The position numbers and the translations under genes were made by a program. Positions 43,201 through 58,200 of a stretch of DNA of 64,000 nucleotides are shown piece by piece (within the stretch, counting starts at the first letter, position 1; the number at the start of each line of letters is the position of its first letter). The DNA is taken from NCBI GenBank assembly GCA_013397845.1, contig VZTG01005436.1:1731638-1795637 (forward strand), written 5' to 3'. Under the pieces are notes generated by a model. The model was not told the DNA's origin and made no database searches. It saw only the letters and a list, made by a program, of their open reading frames with translations. Source of the DNA: Melanocharis versteri (taxonomy: Eukaryota; Chordata; Aves; Passeriformes; Melanocharitidae).

Positions 43201-46200
43201 CAAATGAAAACCGGAAAAATAGGTGGCATTTTCTCAATTACTACTTTTTGTCATAGACTACTGCATGAACCATATTACACAGTTTTCAAATAATTAACAA
43301 AACCTCTTGCTGCAAAAATTTTTGAAATTCAAACACAACTATAACTGAACAACACTCACTTCTAATTGCTTGTGTCTTTTCAGAACCTTGAGGTGTGCTG
43401 GCTTCTTTGCTATTATCGTCACTAATAGAAGAACTACGTTCAAATTTTCCTGGGAATACTAGAGGTTGCATCAATGTAAGAAGTTTGAGTTCTGTTTCAG
43501 CTTTCTTCCATGTTGGGTCATCTTGAGCCTAATTGAGAAGAAAAAAAACCAGAGAAATTGGTCTTTAAAATATATATTTTGAATACTCCTTACCCTCATA
43601 GGAAAAGACTGAATAAAGAATGTCTCAATCACATCCATATTACCTGAAGAAAATTAACAACAAATTCAAGAGCAGAATAAAACATGTCCAACTCTTCATA
43701 GCTGAAAGCTAATTTTACAAATTTCACAGCAGCATCTCCAGACACCCCTTTTTCTCCTGCAGTGATGACAAAAATATTTTCTCCATTTTATATACATGTA
43801 TTCAGAACTTTTTTTAAGTTTAATTTAATTTCTTTTAATAATTTGGGTATTGATAAATACAAAGATAAATCTCCACGTGTTTTTGAACAGTCAGCATAAT
43901 CTTCAAGGATGCTTTAATAAGTTTACAAGAAACAATAGCTTTATCTTTTCACAGTAATGTCTATGCTTACATGCTGCTTTAATGCAGCCATAGAATCATA
44001 AAGATTTGAAAATACCTCCAAGATCATCAAAACGAAACTTTTAACAAATACCACCATGTCCACTTAACCATATCACAGTGTCCTATTACATTCAAAAGAG
44101 GCTCTACCATTATTGATATTAACATACCTGTGTAGAGAATACCAAGGATCTAGTTCTTGATGTTGCAGGAAGAGCTTAAATCTGGGATCACCCTAAAACA
44201 ACTCTTATTATCCGAAATTTATTTTAAAAATTGCATAGAAACACATACAATTTCTTTCAAGACAAGCAAACATTTTTCATTATTGCGTCAGAAAATGCTC
44301 ATGTACACATAGGGAGCCTATTTTCCCACTCTTGAAGTTTGTCCAGACCACAGAAAGGCAGAAAATAGACTTTCTGGTCCTTGGAACTCTCAGCAAGTGT
44401 TTTAGCTAATATACTCAGCAGTGTTCTGCATTCCTAACAATATGCCACAGTCATTGCCATGAGTTCGAAGGGACCCACAAGGATCACCAAAGTCCAACTC
44501 CTGGCCTTGCACAGAACCACTCCAATAGGACATCATTTTACAAACTCTTTATGTATAGAACTGTTACTAACATGAAAATTATTTCTGCCCACTAAGCATT
44601 TGTATCACCGGGTAAAAAAATCCTTTGAAATTCAAAGCTAGCTTACCTGTTAGCATCAACTGCAGAAGAGTAGATGATGGATTAATTATACCAAAATGAT
44701 TGGTGCCACTCCTCTCTCCACCTTCAATATAGACAACTTATAAAATCAATTTATAATCTATTTTACTTGTTACGTTCTAATTAGCCAGTAATCATATTAA
44801 AAAAAAATCATTCTGAAGTGTACATAGTCTCTACATATCCTTTTATTGACAAAATACCTCTATACCCAGGACTATATTCAGCCCAGAGCCCAGCAAAAAA
44901 AAGTGCTGAAGGAACCATTAAGCCCAGTGTTTTCCTCAAGTTTTAAAATCCAACTTTGAATGGATTTTTTTAAAAAACAGAATACATCAAACACCATGGT
45001 ATTTTGACCTTGCCTAGCTTCCTGACCCCCATCCAGCTGCTCTCTCACTCACACTTCACTACAGGACAGGGAACGACAAGGAGAAAAAGTAGGATGGAAA
45101 GCTCATGGTTTGGATAATGCCAATTAAATAAGAAAACAAAGCTGTGACTGCAAACAAAGTAAAAAAGGGATTTTTTTCACGATTACCCATAGATGGGCAG
45201 ATACCCAGTCACCTTCTGGAAAGCAAGGCTTCAGGATGTGTAGCAGTTGCTTGGGAAATCCCCCCATCCCCTCCCTTAGCCACAGGTGTTGTTGATGAAC
45301 TGGGTGGGTTTTGGTGTGGATTAGCCATTTGGTGAGTTCAGGGCAGCTGTGCCAGCTATGTCCTCCCCCAGCCTCCTGCCCACCCCCAGCCTAGCGGCCT
45401 TTGGGGAGAGGAGGGCTGGAAAGACAAGAACTGCTCAGCAATAGTGCAAACACTGGTGTGTTAACAACACTGTTTTAGCCATAAATACATGGCACAGCGC
45501 AGCCTGTAAAGGCTGCTACAAAGAAAGTGAAGCCCAGTTTACTTAGAAAATATATGCATAAACTACTGCAGATTTTTACCAATTATAATAGACCATGGAG
45601 ATCAACCCAGATTTTTATCTTCTCTTTTATGAAGATAAGAAAGACCACCTGCTTTTACAGGTGCTATTGTTACAAATTAAATATATACCTTCAGACACTT
45701 TTTTTTTTTTAAATAGAAAAAAAAAGAAAAAAAAATATAATGGAGGTCCGGGCTCCTCACCAACACTGTTTTTGCTTATTTAAACCGTTACCTGAGAGGA
45801 TTTCTAGGCCTGCAGAAAAAAGCTCAGAAGTTACATCACGAATCGCAATTTCATCAGGAACAGGAGGATGAGGGGCCAATAGACTCCTGCTACTATCAGA
45901 CAGTGCTTCCAGGATGGCAAGGAACTGAGCTGCAGCACTATCAAACATTTCCACCAGCAGCCGCTCAGTAGTGGTGCGAGGCCATGACAACTAAGTAAGA
46001 AAAGGTAATTTAAGCCTTGTGACATCTAAACCAACTTGCAATAAATCAAGATTTTTTTCAAAACAGTCCTCCGTCAGAAAGTAAGTACACATTCAAAACA
46101 GAAAATAACATACTGTAAAATATGTTGCTGTTATTAATGACATGCTTCAAAGGCATAGCAAAGCCTCATGCTACGCAGGTACAGTACTTAGGAAGACTAA

Positions 46201-49200
46201 TCATTTCATAGCAACCAGACACAGCGCTGCATGGTATTTTACTTCAAAAATAGTACAATAGAAATTATGAGGGAGAGTATTAAGGCCATGTAGTTTAAAG
46301 CCATGCAGATCTCTCCTGATAAATTTCTGAAGTAACAATTAGTACATCTTCCCTTCTTTCAAGCTTGGTCTGAGTTTTATTAATAAATTCTGTTAATTAT
46401 GAAATAAAAAATATAAAACTTTCTGCTTGTGTATAGCACCATGTGTATTTAGAAGAATTATATCACATTTTCATCACATGACAATTGCAGAGGAAGAGAA
46501 GGATTATACAAAATGTCAGACTTACATTTACTGCTTTTCTCGGGTTAACTTTTGTCTCACGTTGAAAGTTCGACTTTCTTCTGGATTCATATACTGCTCT
46601 CTTGAAAATCATTACTGACATCTGGCACAAAGAAAAAAGTAAGTTAATATCTATATTATGTGTTCTGTTCATAGAGATCAGAACTACTCTACCTTTTTTA
46701 TAATGAATTGCAGGATAATACCTTTAGAGTGGCCTCTCTAAAAATCTTTTCTGTCTCTGTATGTTCCAGAGAAGAACTGATATCTTCTAATTGCTTCAGT
46801 TCATCAATTTTAATCAAACCACGGCGAGCAAATATCTGTCCAAAAAATTTTAAAAAGAAAAAAAAAGAGATATTCTGCGTACATATTCTGCAAGTTGATA
46901 TTTAATTTTGGAATATCATTCCTGAATTTATACAACTGCAAAGAGCTGCAATGAACGTCAGGTCTTGAACAACCGAAAAGGAAAACAAAACCTTTGCAAA
47001 ATACCTTTTGTATATATGCATGGGACCTGGCCAGTGTTTAATGCTAGAAATCTGTGACCGTGAGTATATTACAAAGTGCATCAAGTTGACTACACATGTA
47101 CACGTGGAAACACATCTCCATTTTGCAGTAAACATTTGGAATACGGACAGAACTCTAAATACATATTATCTGATAACAAGTAGGAATATTTAAACAAATA
47201 TTTCCCATTTGATTGCATCTGAAATGCTACATAGGGTAAATCAGGATACCTCTCCATGGATGCCGGCTTGACAATCAAAATAACACTGAGAAACTGCTGT
47301 ATATAGGGTGGCTCTCCACGTCAAATAATGCACAGATAAGAGTGGAATGGATGACTCCATACATACACTGGCCCACAGTAAGTATTCCAGGACCTGTATT
47401 GAAGAAACCTAATTTCAAAATGAATGCATTTTAACCTACATAAATATATTTCCTATTACTAAAGGACAGATACAAAGATTTATATTCACCTGGTAGGACA
47501 AATTAAAAGAGGGGGAAAAAATCACAGAAATTATATCCATTTTTAACATGTTTTATTGACTAAAAAGTATTCCTCCTGCATATTATTGTTTTTTTCCATG
47601 TTAAACTGTGGTCAAGCACTGTTATTTTAGCCTCCAAGCTACCTTAACCACTCCAGTTCACTATAGTCTTGCCATCACACGGAAGTCCTGCCCTTCTCTC
47701 TCATCTGCTCTTATCTTGAGAGTTACCCTTCTCTTTTCTAGCAGCTCTAGTGATCAGAAAAGAGTAAAGCTAAGACAAACAAAAACTACATTCAGAAAGA
47801 AAAAGAGGTGGGGGGGAAGGCCAGGTTATTTTTATCATTTACAACTAAAACCCAAGCCACCAGGTGTCAGCACATTTCCACATTTTAAGAAACAAAAGAC
47901 GAATTCTTGGAACATGTATAGCTGTCCAAAACAAAGCACCCGGAATCCTCTCCAACAGCCTAACATATGGCATGTCAGTGTCCAGCAGGATATTTTGCTG
48001 GGCTCCATTCCACATCTGAGGAAGAAGCAGACTCAGGAAGGCATGAGGGCATAGAAATCAACCACTTTGAAACACAGACATTTTACTTCCTTGTGACAAA
48101 GTACCACTATTGGCAATGCCAGTGAAATTGAAAAGTCAGGGTACAGTGTTATGCAAAACACAGGTGCATATTCTAAACTTCTGCAAATTTTTCAACCCCT
48201 TCTATTTATTTTGCCATACCTTGGCAGAGTGACCCATCACCATCAAATGTCTACATATGGTGTAAATATGGATAGTACCTGCAAAAATAAATCAAAATAA
48301 ACAGGTAACTTCTATAATCCTATATTAAATTCGTTATGCTAAGCAACTCAATCTTTTTCCTATTATCTGGGTTGTTACTTCCAGAGAAAAACAATTTAAT
48401 GACTTTTCATTAAACAAATGAAAAACTAATGATTTTTCTGTAACAACTCCTAATTTAGAGAAGACTAAGCCATTAAATTCTTCTGCGATATTAGTTTCAA
48501 AAACACCTACATAGTGAAGCAGTATAATATAAGAATGAAATATTAAAATTTTACTGCATCAAACTTTTACTAAGTAACTGCTAGAGACAAATCTTATTTT
48601 CATCCCCAAATGCCAGGCTCTTTAAAACAAAATACTACCTCTCCTCACAGACTTTACCTTACATGATTCTTTTAGTCCATCATGGCACTGTCCTGGCAGA
48701 CACCACCACTATTACATGACATTAAGTATGATAAGTGACACGAAGAAAATTGATGGTACGTTTTCAAGAGCATCAAAATGACTTAGAAATAAAAACCTGT
48801 CAAAAATTTACTTGACTTAAGCAATGTCATAAAATTTTCAAAAATCAGTCCTATATATAAAAGACACTGCAGTTCTGGAAGACAAAAAAAAAGCAGCCTA
48901 TTCTTCTGTCTGTATGAATGCTCAGAAAGGGACACCTGCGGCAGCGGGAGGCATCACAGTGTCAACTGTCATAGCTAGAAGGGTGTTATTATCCCAATAA
49001 GCTCAAATGTAGCACGTATCAGGAAGATTTCTTTCTATCAGTCAAATGTGTAATGAGGCACAAAATCTATTGTCTAAAATTGCAGAAAAACACTCAGGAA
49101 CTAGGGAAAATCTGAGTTACTGCCTTCTTCTAATTAGAGTAGATTATTGGCTAGGATTGGTACAGAGACCTGTCCCACACCCAGGCAGTGGGATGTAACA

Positions 49201-52200
49201 ATGGCAGGTGAGTATATGTTAATTTTAATTCTTCTTCCATAGGAACATACAATCAAAAAACACACTTCAAAAGTAGGGACTGAGAGCAACAGCAGTCCCA
49301 GCAAAACAAAAAGGATAAGAATTTTGACCAATCACAGCTCAGAGAAAGTACATTTTTCAAAAGGAAATTAAGAACATATTATCCCCTCAATTTATATTGC
49401 AATAATTGACCATAGTAGCCCAGTTAGTCAGAGCATGGTGCCAATAATGCCAAGGTTATGGGTTCAATCTCTGTATGGGTCATTTAGTCAAGACTTCGAC
49501 TTGATGATCCTTGTGATTCCCTTCCAATTCAGAATATTCTGTGATTCTGTGAAATTCACACTAGTCTGTTTACTTTTGACTAAATAACACTGCCGTTCAA
49601 AGCAAAAATATACTGCTGTTGTTCCTGAAATTAAAATCTTGATAAATCATTCTCTGTGTATCTAGTTTGCAGAAGTTCCATTTATTTCTAATTATTTTCC
49701 TAATTCAAGCATTTACGAGTAGCACCCTAAAAGCTTACACAGAGATTAAAATTCTTAAGTGCCATATGGTATCTTTTAGAATAGTTTCATTATCAACTTT
49801 TCCCTTCAAAGCACTTTAAAAAATATAAAGATGTAATGGCAGACAATAAATTTCTGCTCTTCGATCTGCAAACCCCTTTTCAAAAAAAAAGAAAAACAAA
49901 CAAACAAAGAAACAAAGAAACCCAAAAGCAAAAACAACGACAAAAAAACAGCCACCAACAAAAAAAAAAACAAAACAAAACAAAAAAAAAAAAAGACAAA
50001 ATGAACTCATCAAAACAGACATTTTATTGATAGAAAAATCTTGAGGGCTTTTTTTGTTAATCAGGATTCACTCCAAAAATGTCCTTACTTCTGACTTTAT
50101 TAGTATATTCTTAAGCACGGTTATGACGAAAAAGCTGATGTTTTTACAACAGTCCACCTGCAAAGGCACACTGCAGAAATTTTAATTTTAAAATCCCTTC
50201 TCTTTGAAAAACAAAAAAATGGAAAAATAAACCCTACTTTGATTGAAGACTAACTAGAGATTTATCCATGACCCTTAGGTTGACCTTAAAGAGCATGTAT
50301 AAAAGTTTCCCTTCACAGCTTTGCTTAGCAGAGAAATGTAAATGGAAAGCCTGAGGTACCATTGTAGATAAGCCAACACAAATCCTCCTGAGGTAGAGCC
50401 GCTTGCATAGTGAGTCGTAATGAGGTCAAGACATTGAGACAAGTCCGCAAGGACTCTTGGTTCTGAAGATTTCTGTCACTGCTGCAAACCATCTGATAAA
50501 TGCAAACATTTCTCGCTTGCAAAGCATGGAACTAAAACACACAGAAATATATATATAAAGTTAATTAAAATATAAGCATATGTCAGTTCACGTCAGCAAA
50601 GTACAACAAAATGGTGAATAGGAAAAGATTAGGCATAACAGAAAAAAAAAAATCGGTATGACATTGAACTGAGCATTAGAATATGGAGAAAGTGCTTAAG
50701 CTTCAGGGTTGCTGTACCATTATAGCCTGAGTCAGTTTCCACTGTGTCACAGGACAAAAATGCACCTAGTGCACTAGGAGTGCTGGGAGGGGTGTAGGGA
50801 GAACGAGGGATTAAACTGCTACCCAAAGAATCTGGTTCTGATACTTGGCTTCTCTGTAGATGTCTTCCATAAACTAACGCAAGTTTTAACTTTTCTACCC
50901 TTCTCCATCTATATCACCAATATCTTATTTCTCACTCTCATCTGTTGCTTTTCTCTTTCACAGATGGATTTTTTCTTCTCTTCTTTGTAATACCCAGCAT
51001 AATGCGACCTCAGTCGTGCCTGGACTACAGCATCAGCTGAACAAACCACATTCAAAAAATTATCTCAGTGGGACATGACTAGTCAGTACCTATCAAACTC
51101 TCAGAAGCCTCCTAACCTGATAACATTTGAAATTATATTTTTTTTTGCAGTTAATTCACTGAAGCTGGAAGTTTCTAGCCCTGAAACTCCATTTCTATGA
51201 TTTTCTTATTGTTATATTAAAAAAAAGCTAACCACGTAAGCATGGCAAAAAAATTTACATCTAAAGCCTTTAGATGTAATCATTTGACATGTTATCATTT
51301 TCCATCTCTAATTGTAGGGATCATTGCAAAACTAAATTCCATATCTGAAAATTTAGGGATATATCAGCCTGTAAAAGGTAAGTAACAGAACAGGCATTTT
51401 AGTATAGACTAGCAATAACATTTGGCACTAGGATTGGTTCAAGGTCTAGGCGGACATACAGAAAACAGAGGAGAGCATCTCTGGAACTTTAAATTTATTT
51501 ACAAAACAATTTTAAAAATGTATTAACATAGTCTTTGATCATTTTCTTTCTAGCAGGCTGAACCACATTTTAAAAACAAAAAAATAACACAAATCAAGTA
51601 TCTCTTCTATCATGACATCTCTTTCTAGCTTTTAAGCAAACTGTCTGCTTTCTTCTCTTCACTAAACACCTATTTACACTCTGACCCTGACTAGAGAATA
51701 TGAATTTGATTAGCTCAATACACAGGAGCTGCCTACCATTTCTGTTCCTTGTTCTTGATCACAGAGTAACTTGCATTAGTTAATTCCAAATACCCACCAT
51801 GTACGGAAGTAGAGCTTCTCAGCAAAGAACTGCTTAAGGTAAAATCCAACATGTGTTTAGCATTCCCCCTATATCAACTGAAACACTTTCTTCCACTGAT
51901 AACAAAAGGTGTCCTGCAAGTCCCTACCTTAATAAGCAATTAACACAAAAGGATGCCAGCACATTCTTAAGGTCACTCAGCTTCCTAGAGCTTAAAGCAC
52001 TCAGAAAACTATTCAGAATTCTACCCTTTTTGCTCATAGTGAGCAAATAAGCTACAAAAAACATAACACCACATTTTTAACTGTCGTGACCTTTTATTAC
52101 AAGTCCTATTTTGCACACTTGTGGTACAAAACACAGGAGAATGTTTTAATTGTCTTGCATTCTGCCTGGTTCTTAGATCATACAATACAGAAATTTCCAG

Positions 52201-55200
52201 AATTGCAGGACATCTATCAAATTTTGCCCACATCCTGATTCTGACAGAGGATAATAGCAACTATTTAAGAGCAAAAACTGCTGTAAGCAGTTACAGAACA
52301 CCGCATTCAGAGAAAACTGCTGTTTTTACACTAAGTTGATGGTTGGCTTCTGCCACAAAAGTATTAAGCAGTTATATCCCCTTAAAAATATACACCAACT
52401 CCAGATGTTCATATCATACATCTGATCATTAAATCTCAATGCAATTTATATCAACAAACTATTAAAGATTAGTTAATGTTAATATATAATTCATATGAAG
52501 CACATTTGTGGAGGATAAATTGGGCTACTTACTTTGAATCTGTGAAGGTCTTTGACCAGAAAAATTTAAAAAACCCACAACCTACCGTAAGTGCTGCATT
52601 TTTGTCTCTGAAACCATTTGGAAAAAAGGCTGATTTAAAGTGGTGCACATCATCCATGACATCATCAAGGTTTACAGAAACGAACTGCTGAAGGTATCTT
52701 TCATAGCACTGTAGAAGTGCCAACTTATATTCCTGAAAAACACACCATATGTTCTTTTTATAGTTTGTACATTGCATTTCTATTTCTATAAAACATGGGG
52801 TTTTTCATTATCTGTATGTAAAAAGGTATCAACGTGAAAGAGCAACAGGAAGTAAAGCACTACAGTCTCATACAAATATCCAGCAATGCAGTGTGAACAC
52901 TCAGCATATGAAAGGTTGAAATATTTAAAGAATGGCTTGTGCTTTGCAAGTTTTAGTGAGTTTTGTTTATTGTCATCATAAATACAACATATTAGAGAAC
53001 AATTATAAAGCAGGGTCCTGTGCTAATGTAATAAACTCAAAGAGTTGCTGGAATACTCTGCAGTTTTGCAACAGTAATGACAATGATGCTACACTTCAGG
53101 AAAAAGTACTTCATAATGTAGAACTTTATAAGCAATATATAGACATAATCACTTCTCTCTTCCTTGTTTCCATGTTGTCAAAGCTCCTTTTTTTTTTCAA
53201 TAAAAAAAGGATAGCAAGAGTAAGATGCACTAAAAAAGACAGAAACAAGTGAAAACTGGAATCTAAATATGGCCAAGAAATCAGCATTAATAGACCTGAA
53301 ATTGCCACTGGGTCTTTAAGAATTGTTAACAAAGAGGATGTTGAGCTTTATGTCTCATTCCAAATAGAGCTCCCCAGCAGCATGTCGAACCACTCTAAAA
53401 TCATGCTGACTCTATGGTTCAGCTCTGACTCAGATCCAGAAGTGACATTTACTGAATCATCACCACCACTTCCTTCAGCAAGGATTACATTTAGGTTTCT
53501 CTACCAACTTCACTAATTCTAGCACACACACTACATAAATTCTTGAGGAAAAAGTAACTAATTTCTACTGGTAAAAATGATCCTTTAATATTTAATCACA
53601 CAAAATTCGTATTTCCTTGCACTCCCTTGTTTTTTTCAACATAAATTCCTTCCACCGCAGTGACACCTCATATTTTTAATCATCTGAGGAGTCTAACCCA
53701 CACGGCCCTATTGCCCTCTGCTGTGTGAAAGCAGCAGCCACATGCAGAAACTTCGTCTTTCCATGGACAGCTATGGGCCGTCAGTCACTTGTGTAATCTA
53801 ATACATGGATTCAGGCTGTGATAACACTTAAAATCCAAAGCCATATCAGAATATCATTAAGATAGTTATTGACACATAACAAAAAGGTAAATTCTCTCCT
53901 AAACAGTTTAAAATATGTGTGTATGACCGAAGATAACAGGCAGATACAGGCAGACAGGGAGGTGGGGAAAAAACGAGTCAGTGCTGATCATATGATGACT
54001 AATGGACCGAGTAATTTCCAGATGTATGCCTTAATGAATTTAGGTGTGTCCTAAAAATCACATAGCAGATTTATTATAGGAAGGAATCTAAAGGCATTAA
54101 AAAAGTACAGCAGGAGGACAGAAAGCTAAGCAGGTGCCTACCCACTGACTACTCATATGCAAAAATTATTTTTTAAGGACTACACATCATTAAGTATTAT
54201 ATAATGTGCAGGTTAAAATTTAAAATACTCAACACTAGTTTTCAACTAGGAGTCAAGAGGGGTGCTTATGAAATAGGCTTTACCCCACCTACCACAGACC
54301 TTGGTTTTACACCACATTCATCCTTCCTGTAATGCATTTGAAATTTGCAACATCCATCTCCTGTTGTTCCTATTTATTTCTTTTCAGGGGAAGAAAACAG
54401 AATGAAAACTAGGTTTTCATTCTAAAATTAAGTTAAAGAAATGCACTTAAAAGTGGGAGTTCCACAGAAAAGGTTCAAAGTATTAGGCTGGCCAGTAAAA
54501 CAACTTTTTCAACAACATTGGTAACTACTGTAGAAAAACACATTACACTAGAGGATTGAAGTTGCAAGCAGAAGTCTTTACTCAGAAACATGGATTATTT
54601 TCAGGCAATCCAGAGTCAGGTCATTAAGCACCTTGAACTTAAGGACCAAACTCTATTTGAGTGCTGCTTTGGGAAGCCAACGCAGAGTACAAAGAGCAGC
54701 ATTTGATACATTTGAAATAACTTTACTGAGTACTCTGTAAGAGCAGCAGTTCCCAAGCACCAAAAGCTTTATGTAATGTTTCAAGCAATTCCTAGGGCCC
54801 AGAAGCTATTGAAAACTTTAGGAATATACAAACATAAAGAAAACATGAATGGCATTGTCTTGGCAATGCTATTAACAACTGCTGCTATTCAAGCTTCCTT
54901 AAGAATTTCCGTATGTCTAAACCTACACCATGAGCCTGCACCTTCAATTGTAATGGCTCCACAGTTATGGATTCTTCTGTACGCCTCCTTCAGCCTCCCA
55001 GTGAGTGCTGAGTGCTGCTGAAACTCAGATTCAGCTGGCTGTTCTTTACACAAGAGGCAGGCCACTTTTGTGGAATTCTTCGGGGCACATGCAATGAAGC
55101 ATATAGGAGACTTCATAGCATCTGCATGAACTCCTGCCTTTGCCACGGCCTGTGGAAAAGCTCACCTAGCAGCCACACATATACACTCTCCATGGACAGC

Positions 55201-58200
55201 ACAAACAGCATCTCTCCTTGCTGCATTCCGTACGCAAAGGACATAAGAGTGAGAGAACAGTTTCACTTGGTATGTTGCTCAAAAAGCTGACCCCTCAAAC
55301 CACCTTGATACATTTCCAATTATGCCCTCTGCCCACTTCTTTTTATTTATTTTCTTTTATTCCCATTATGTTAAAAAAATAAGTAGAAGTTACAGAACTG
55401 GCTTTCTAACTATACATCTCTGAGCTGCTTCTGAGTGTTGTTTAGTAACTACCCTTGAAAGCCTCAGATTTTATGACATGACCTTCTGACACAAATATCA
55501 CTGAGCTTGTAAATGGCTCACCCTTGATATATTTTTTTCACAGGAAACACAAAGACAAATAGTATATAAAAATATATTTGCCTTATTGAGTCAGATCAAC
55601 AGTTACTAGCCTGGCATCCCATCTCTAACAGTAGTCAGTAACAGGTGACTAAGTAAGAGCATAAAAATAGAGTTATCATATAGCGAAATATCCCCCAAAT
55701 ACTCTGTCTTCAACAATCTAGCTCCTGAATCCCTTTTAGTTGTGATCTACCTTTTTTGAGGAGACCAGAAATGCACATGTAAAAGATGCAGGAGCATCAC
55801 TGATACATATAGTTGTATGATGTGTAATTGCACTCTGGTTCTTGTTCTCTGTTCCTCTCCTGACAATTTTTTATTCACATTTGGTTAACTGAGCATTGAG
55901 TTGAGTCAGTAGAACTGCTCTATCGTCAATATGTACTTTAACAGCATCTAAAGGCACAGTCAGATATTGTACTCTACCATGCTGAAACACCAAACAAATA
56001 TTAAAGAAAGATTTTGGAGTGTTTAAAAAGGCAATGGATGCATAGAAAATACAGATATAGAAAACATATTAAAAAATCAGGGCAATTTTACAATAATAAG
56101 CAAGAGATACAAACCACCAACTCTCACTGGAATTATTTTGTAAAAGTTTTTGCTACTTTCTAAATAGCTTCCAGTAAAATATGATTAAAAATTAAAGTAG
56201 CATAGAAACATAATGAAACAAAGACTGTGACTGAACCTTTTCTGATTTCAAATGACTTACTTTGATCTGAGCAAGGGTATCACCAACTTTCACGAGTCTT
56301 TCATTGTAATACCACTCTGGTAGTCGTGGCTTATATTTGATCCAAATGTTAAACAAAGTATTTGCACTAAAAAAAAAAAGAAAGATACAAGAGAAAAGGT
56401 TTCAGATTAAACTGGCAGTAGACCTGTCATAACAAGTAAACAAATCAGGAAGACTTCACATTGTGAAAACTCCTTCCTTCCAAATCTATTTGAACTTCTC
56501 CATATTTCAAAACAAGTGATCATTAAAACCAGATTTAACAGGCAGACAAGGACATTTCTGGGTTTCATTTCTGTCACCAGTTTTTATCACACATTTTAAA
56601 TAGGATTAAGTTTCTCCTGTGTAAATTCTTATTAAAATGGCTGAGTATTAATCCCCTTGTGTTGTCCAAGCATAGACACAAGTGGAAAATCGGTCTCACC
56701 TTTCAGTATTTGAGAGGTTCTGTTTGAAGAAACAATTTGATATCTAAGACTCAATGAATTACAACTCACAGCAATTACTGGACTGGAAACTACAAATGTT
56801 ATGAGCAGGAAAAAAATCCCAAAATAACAATGTATGGTCAGGTAGCTGCAACCTTGGGAACTGGTAGCCATGGAATAAACCAAAGAGCTATAGAGTATAT
56901 AGAGCTATGGTATATAGAGCTCATGGTACACAGAGCTACACCATCAGTCATGAAAGAAGAAATGTTCGGGAATTTTAAATTGTAACAGGAAGGCTTCAGA
57001 GAGAACCAAATTACACTCTTGCTAAAATAGAGAGGACTTTATGGCAGTAGTTGTGATGCTCTCCTGTTGCCTCTGTCTATTATTCTAGCCACAGTTGTCA
57101 TGAAGGATGTCTTTGGGTAACAAATTGCCTATTTTGCTGAACCAGCAAGCCTCCCACAAATGGTGACTGACTCTAAGCAGTTTCCCTCTGCTACAGAGAC
57201 ACTGACTACATCGTACCAGCACTACAGTCCCTACCAACTGTGGTTTGATGGCCTCGTGCCCTCATGTGTACAACTTCTTTAAGAAAGCTACATTCTAGCT
57301 GGAAAACGGTAACTGATCAGACAGACTGCCAATAAGCACTGCGACTTCTTCAGAAAAGAATCCTGTTAGCAAATCATTAGTATTATTATTGACAGTTTTC
57401 ACAGTGACAGTCACCTCTTACATTCATTCTCTTAACAAATCACTTGTATAGAAACTTCAGCAGAGTGCGTTGTGAAACTGCTACAGCTAAATCATTTATA
57501 AGTAGCAATTTATGAGAAAAGAAAACAACTGAAGAAAGATAAATTAACATTTAAAGAAATTAACATCTGAAAAATATCCTTCTAGCTGAGCTGTCATGCA
57601 TACACCATATGCTTACTGGTGCAAGGTGGCTGGAACTTTTCAACTTCTCTTAAGACTGGGATGGTAAACTAGAATGCAAGACACTTTCTTAAACTGTTGT
57701 CTGACATTCAAGAACTTGGAATGCATTCTCACAGGCTCTCATATAACTCTTCACTTCAGTTTATAAGAACATTCCCAATTAAAAAAAAAAAAGCACAATA
57801 AATAACATTTTTTCCACAGAGAATGCTGTGAGCCACCTTCACATTTCAAGGTGAAACAGATGGCTTTATGAGAAACCTGTCAAAATTATCTTTACAACAA
57901 AGAATTGCAACAATCATAATCCTTTTTTTTTCCAGAAGTATCATCTCAGCACAATTCTCTGTTCTTGAAAGTAAGCTGCAAGAAAATAAGTAGGACATCC
58001 TAGAGGTGTATCCTAACGGAAAAACGCAGTAACGGCACAAACTAGGCCAAAAGCAACAATCAGAATAAAATGTTCTAAGGTATTTTTAAGGAGAAATTTT
58101 TTAAGGAAACCATAGCCCAATGTAATTGAAGGGCACCTTCCAAATGGGAATGAGTCCCTCCTGGTGCATCCTTAACAATTAACAGGCTGGGAGGGTACTG

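Larger units (their letters stand above)
48279..50359 (-). other. CFAP54: CFAP54 intron 4/5
   Basis: About 2.1 kb. Holds the tRNA-derived SINE at 49414-49553 and an A-rich (CAAA)n-like tract at about 49885-49996. Confidence 0.7.

Noticed and set aside
47608..48054. Plus-strand open frame of 148 codons in CFAP54 intron 5/6
   Set aside because: Low-complexity Ser and Lys runs, no recognisable domain, no splice or promoter context, and length not extraordinary for 64 kb of six-frame sequence.
49414..49485. tRNA-Ile-like sequence
   Set aside because: Shortened D arm, mismatches and an attached CR1-like tail show it is the head of a SINE, not a tRNA gene.
56632..56883. Minus-strand 83-codon frame with a hydrophobic, membrane-like segment and a good donor (gtgagttg)
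   Set aside because: Does not resemble CFAP54, its end phase does not fit exon 2, and no other membrane protein is recognisable.
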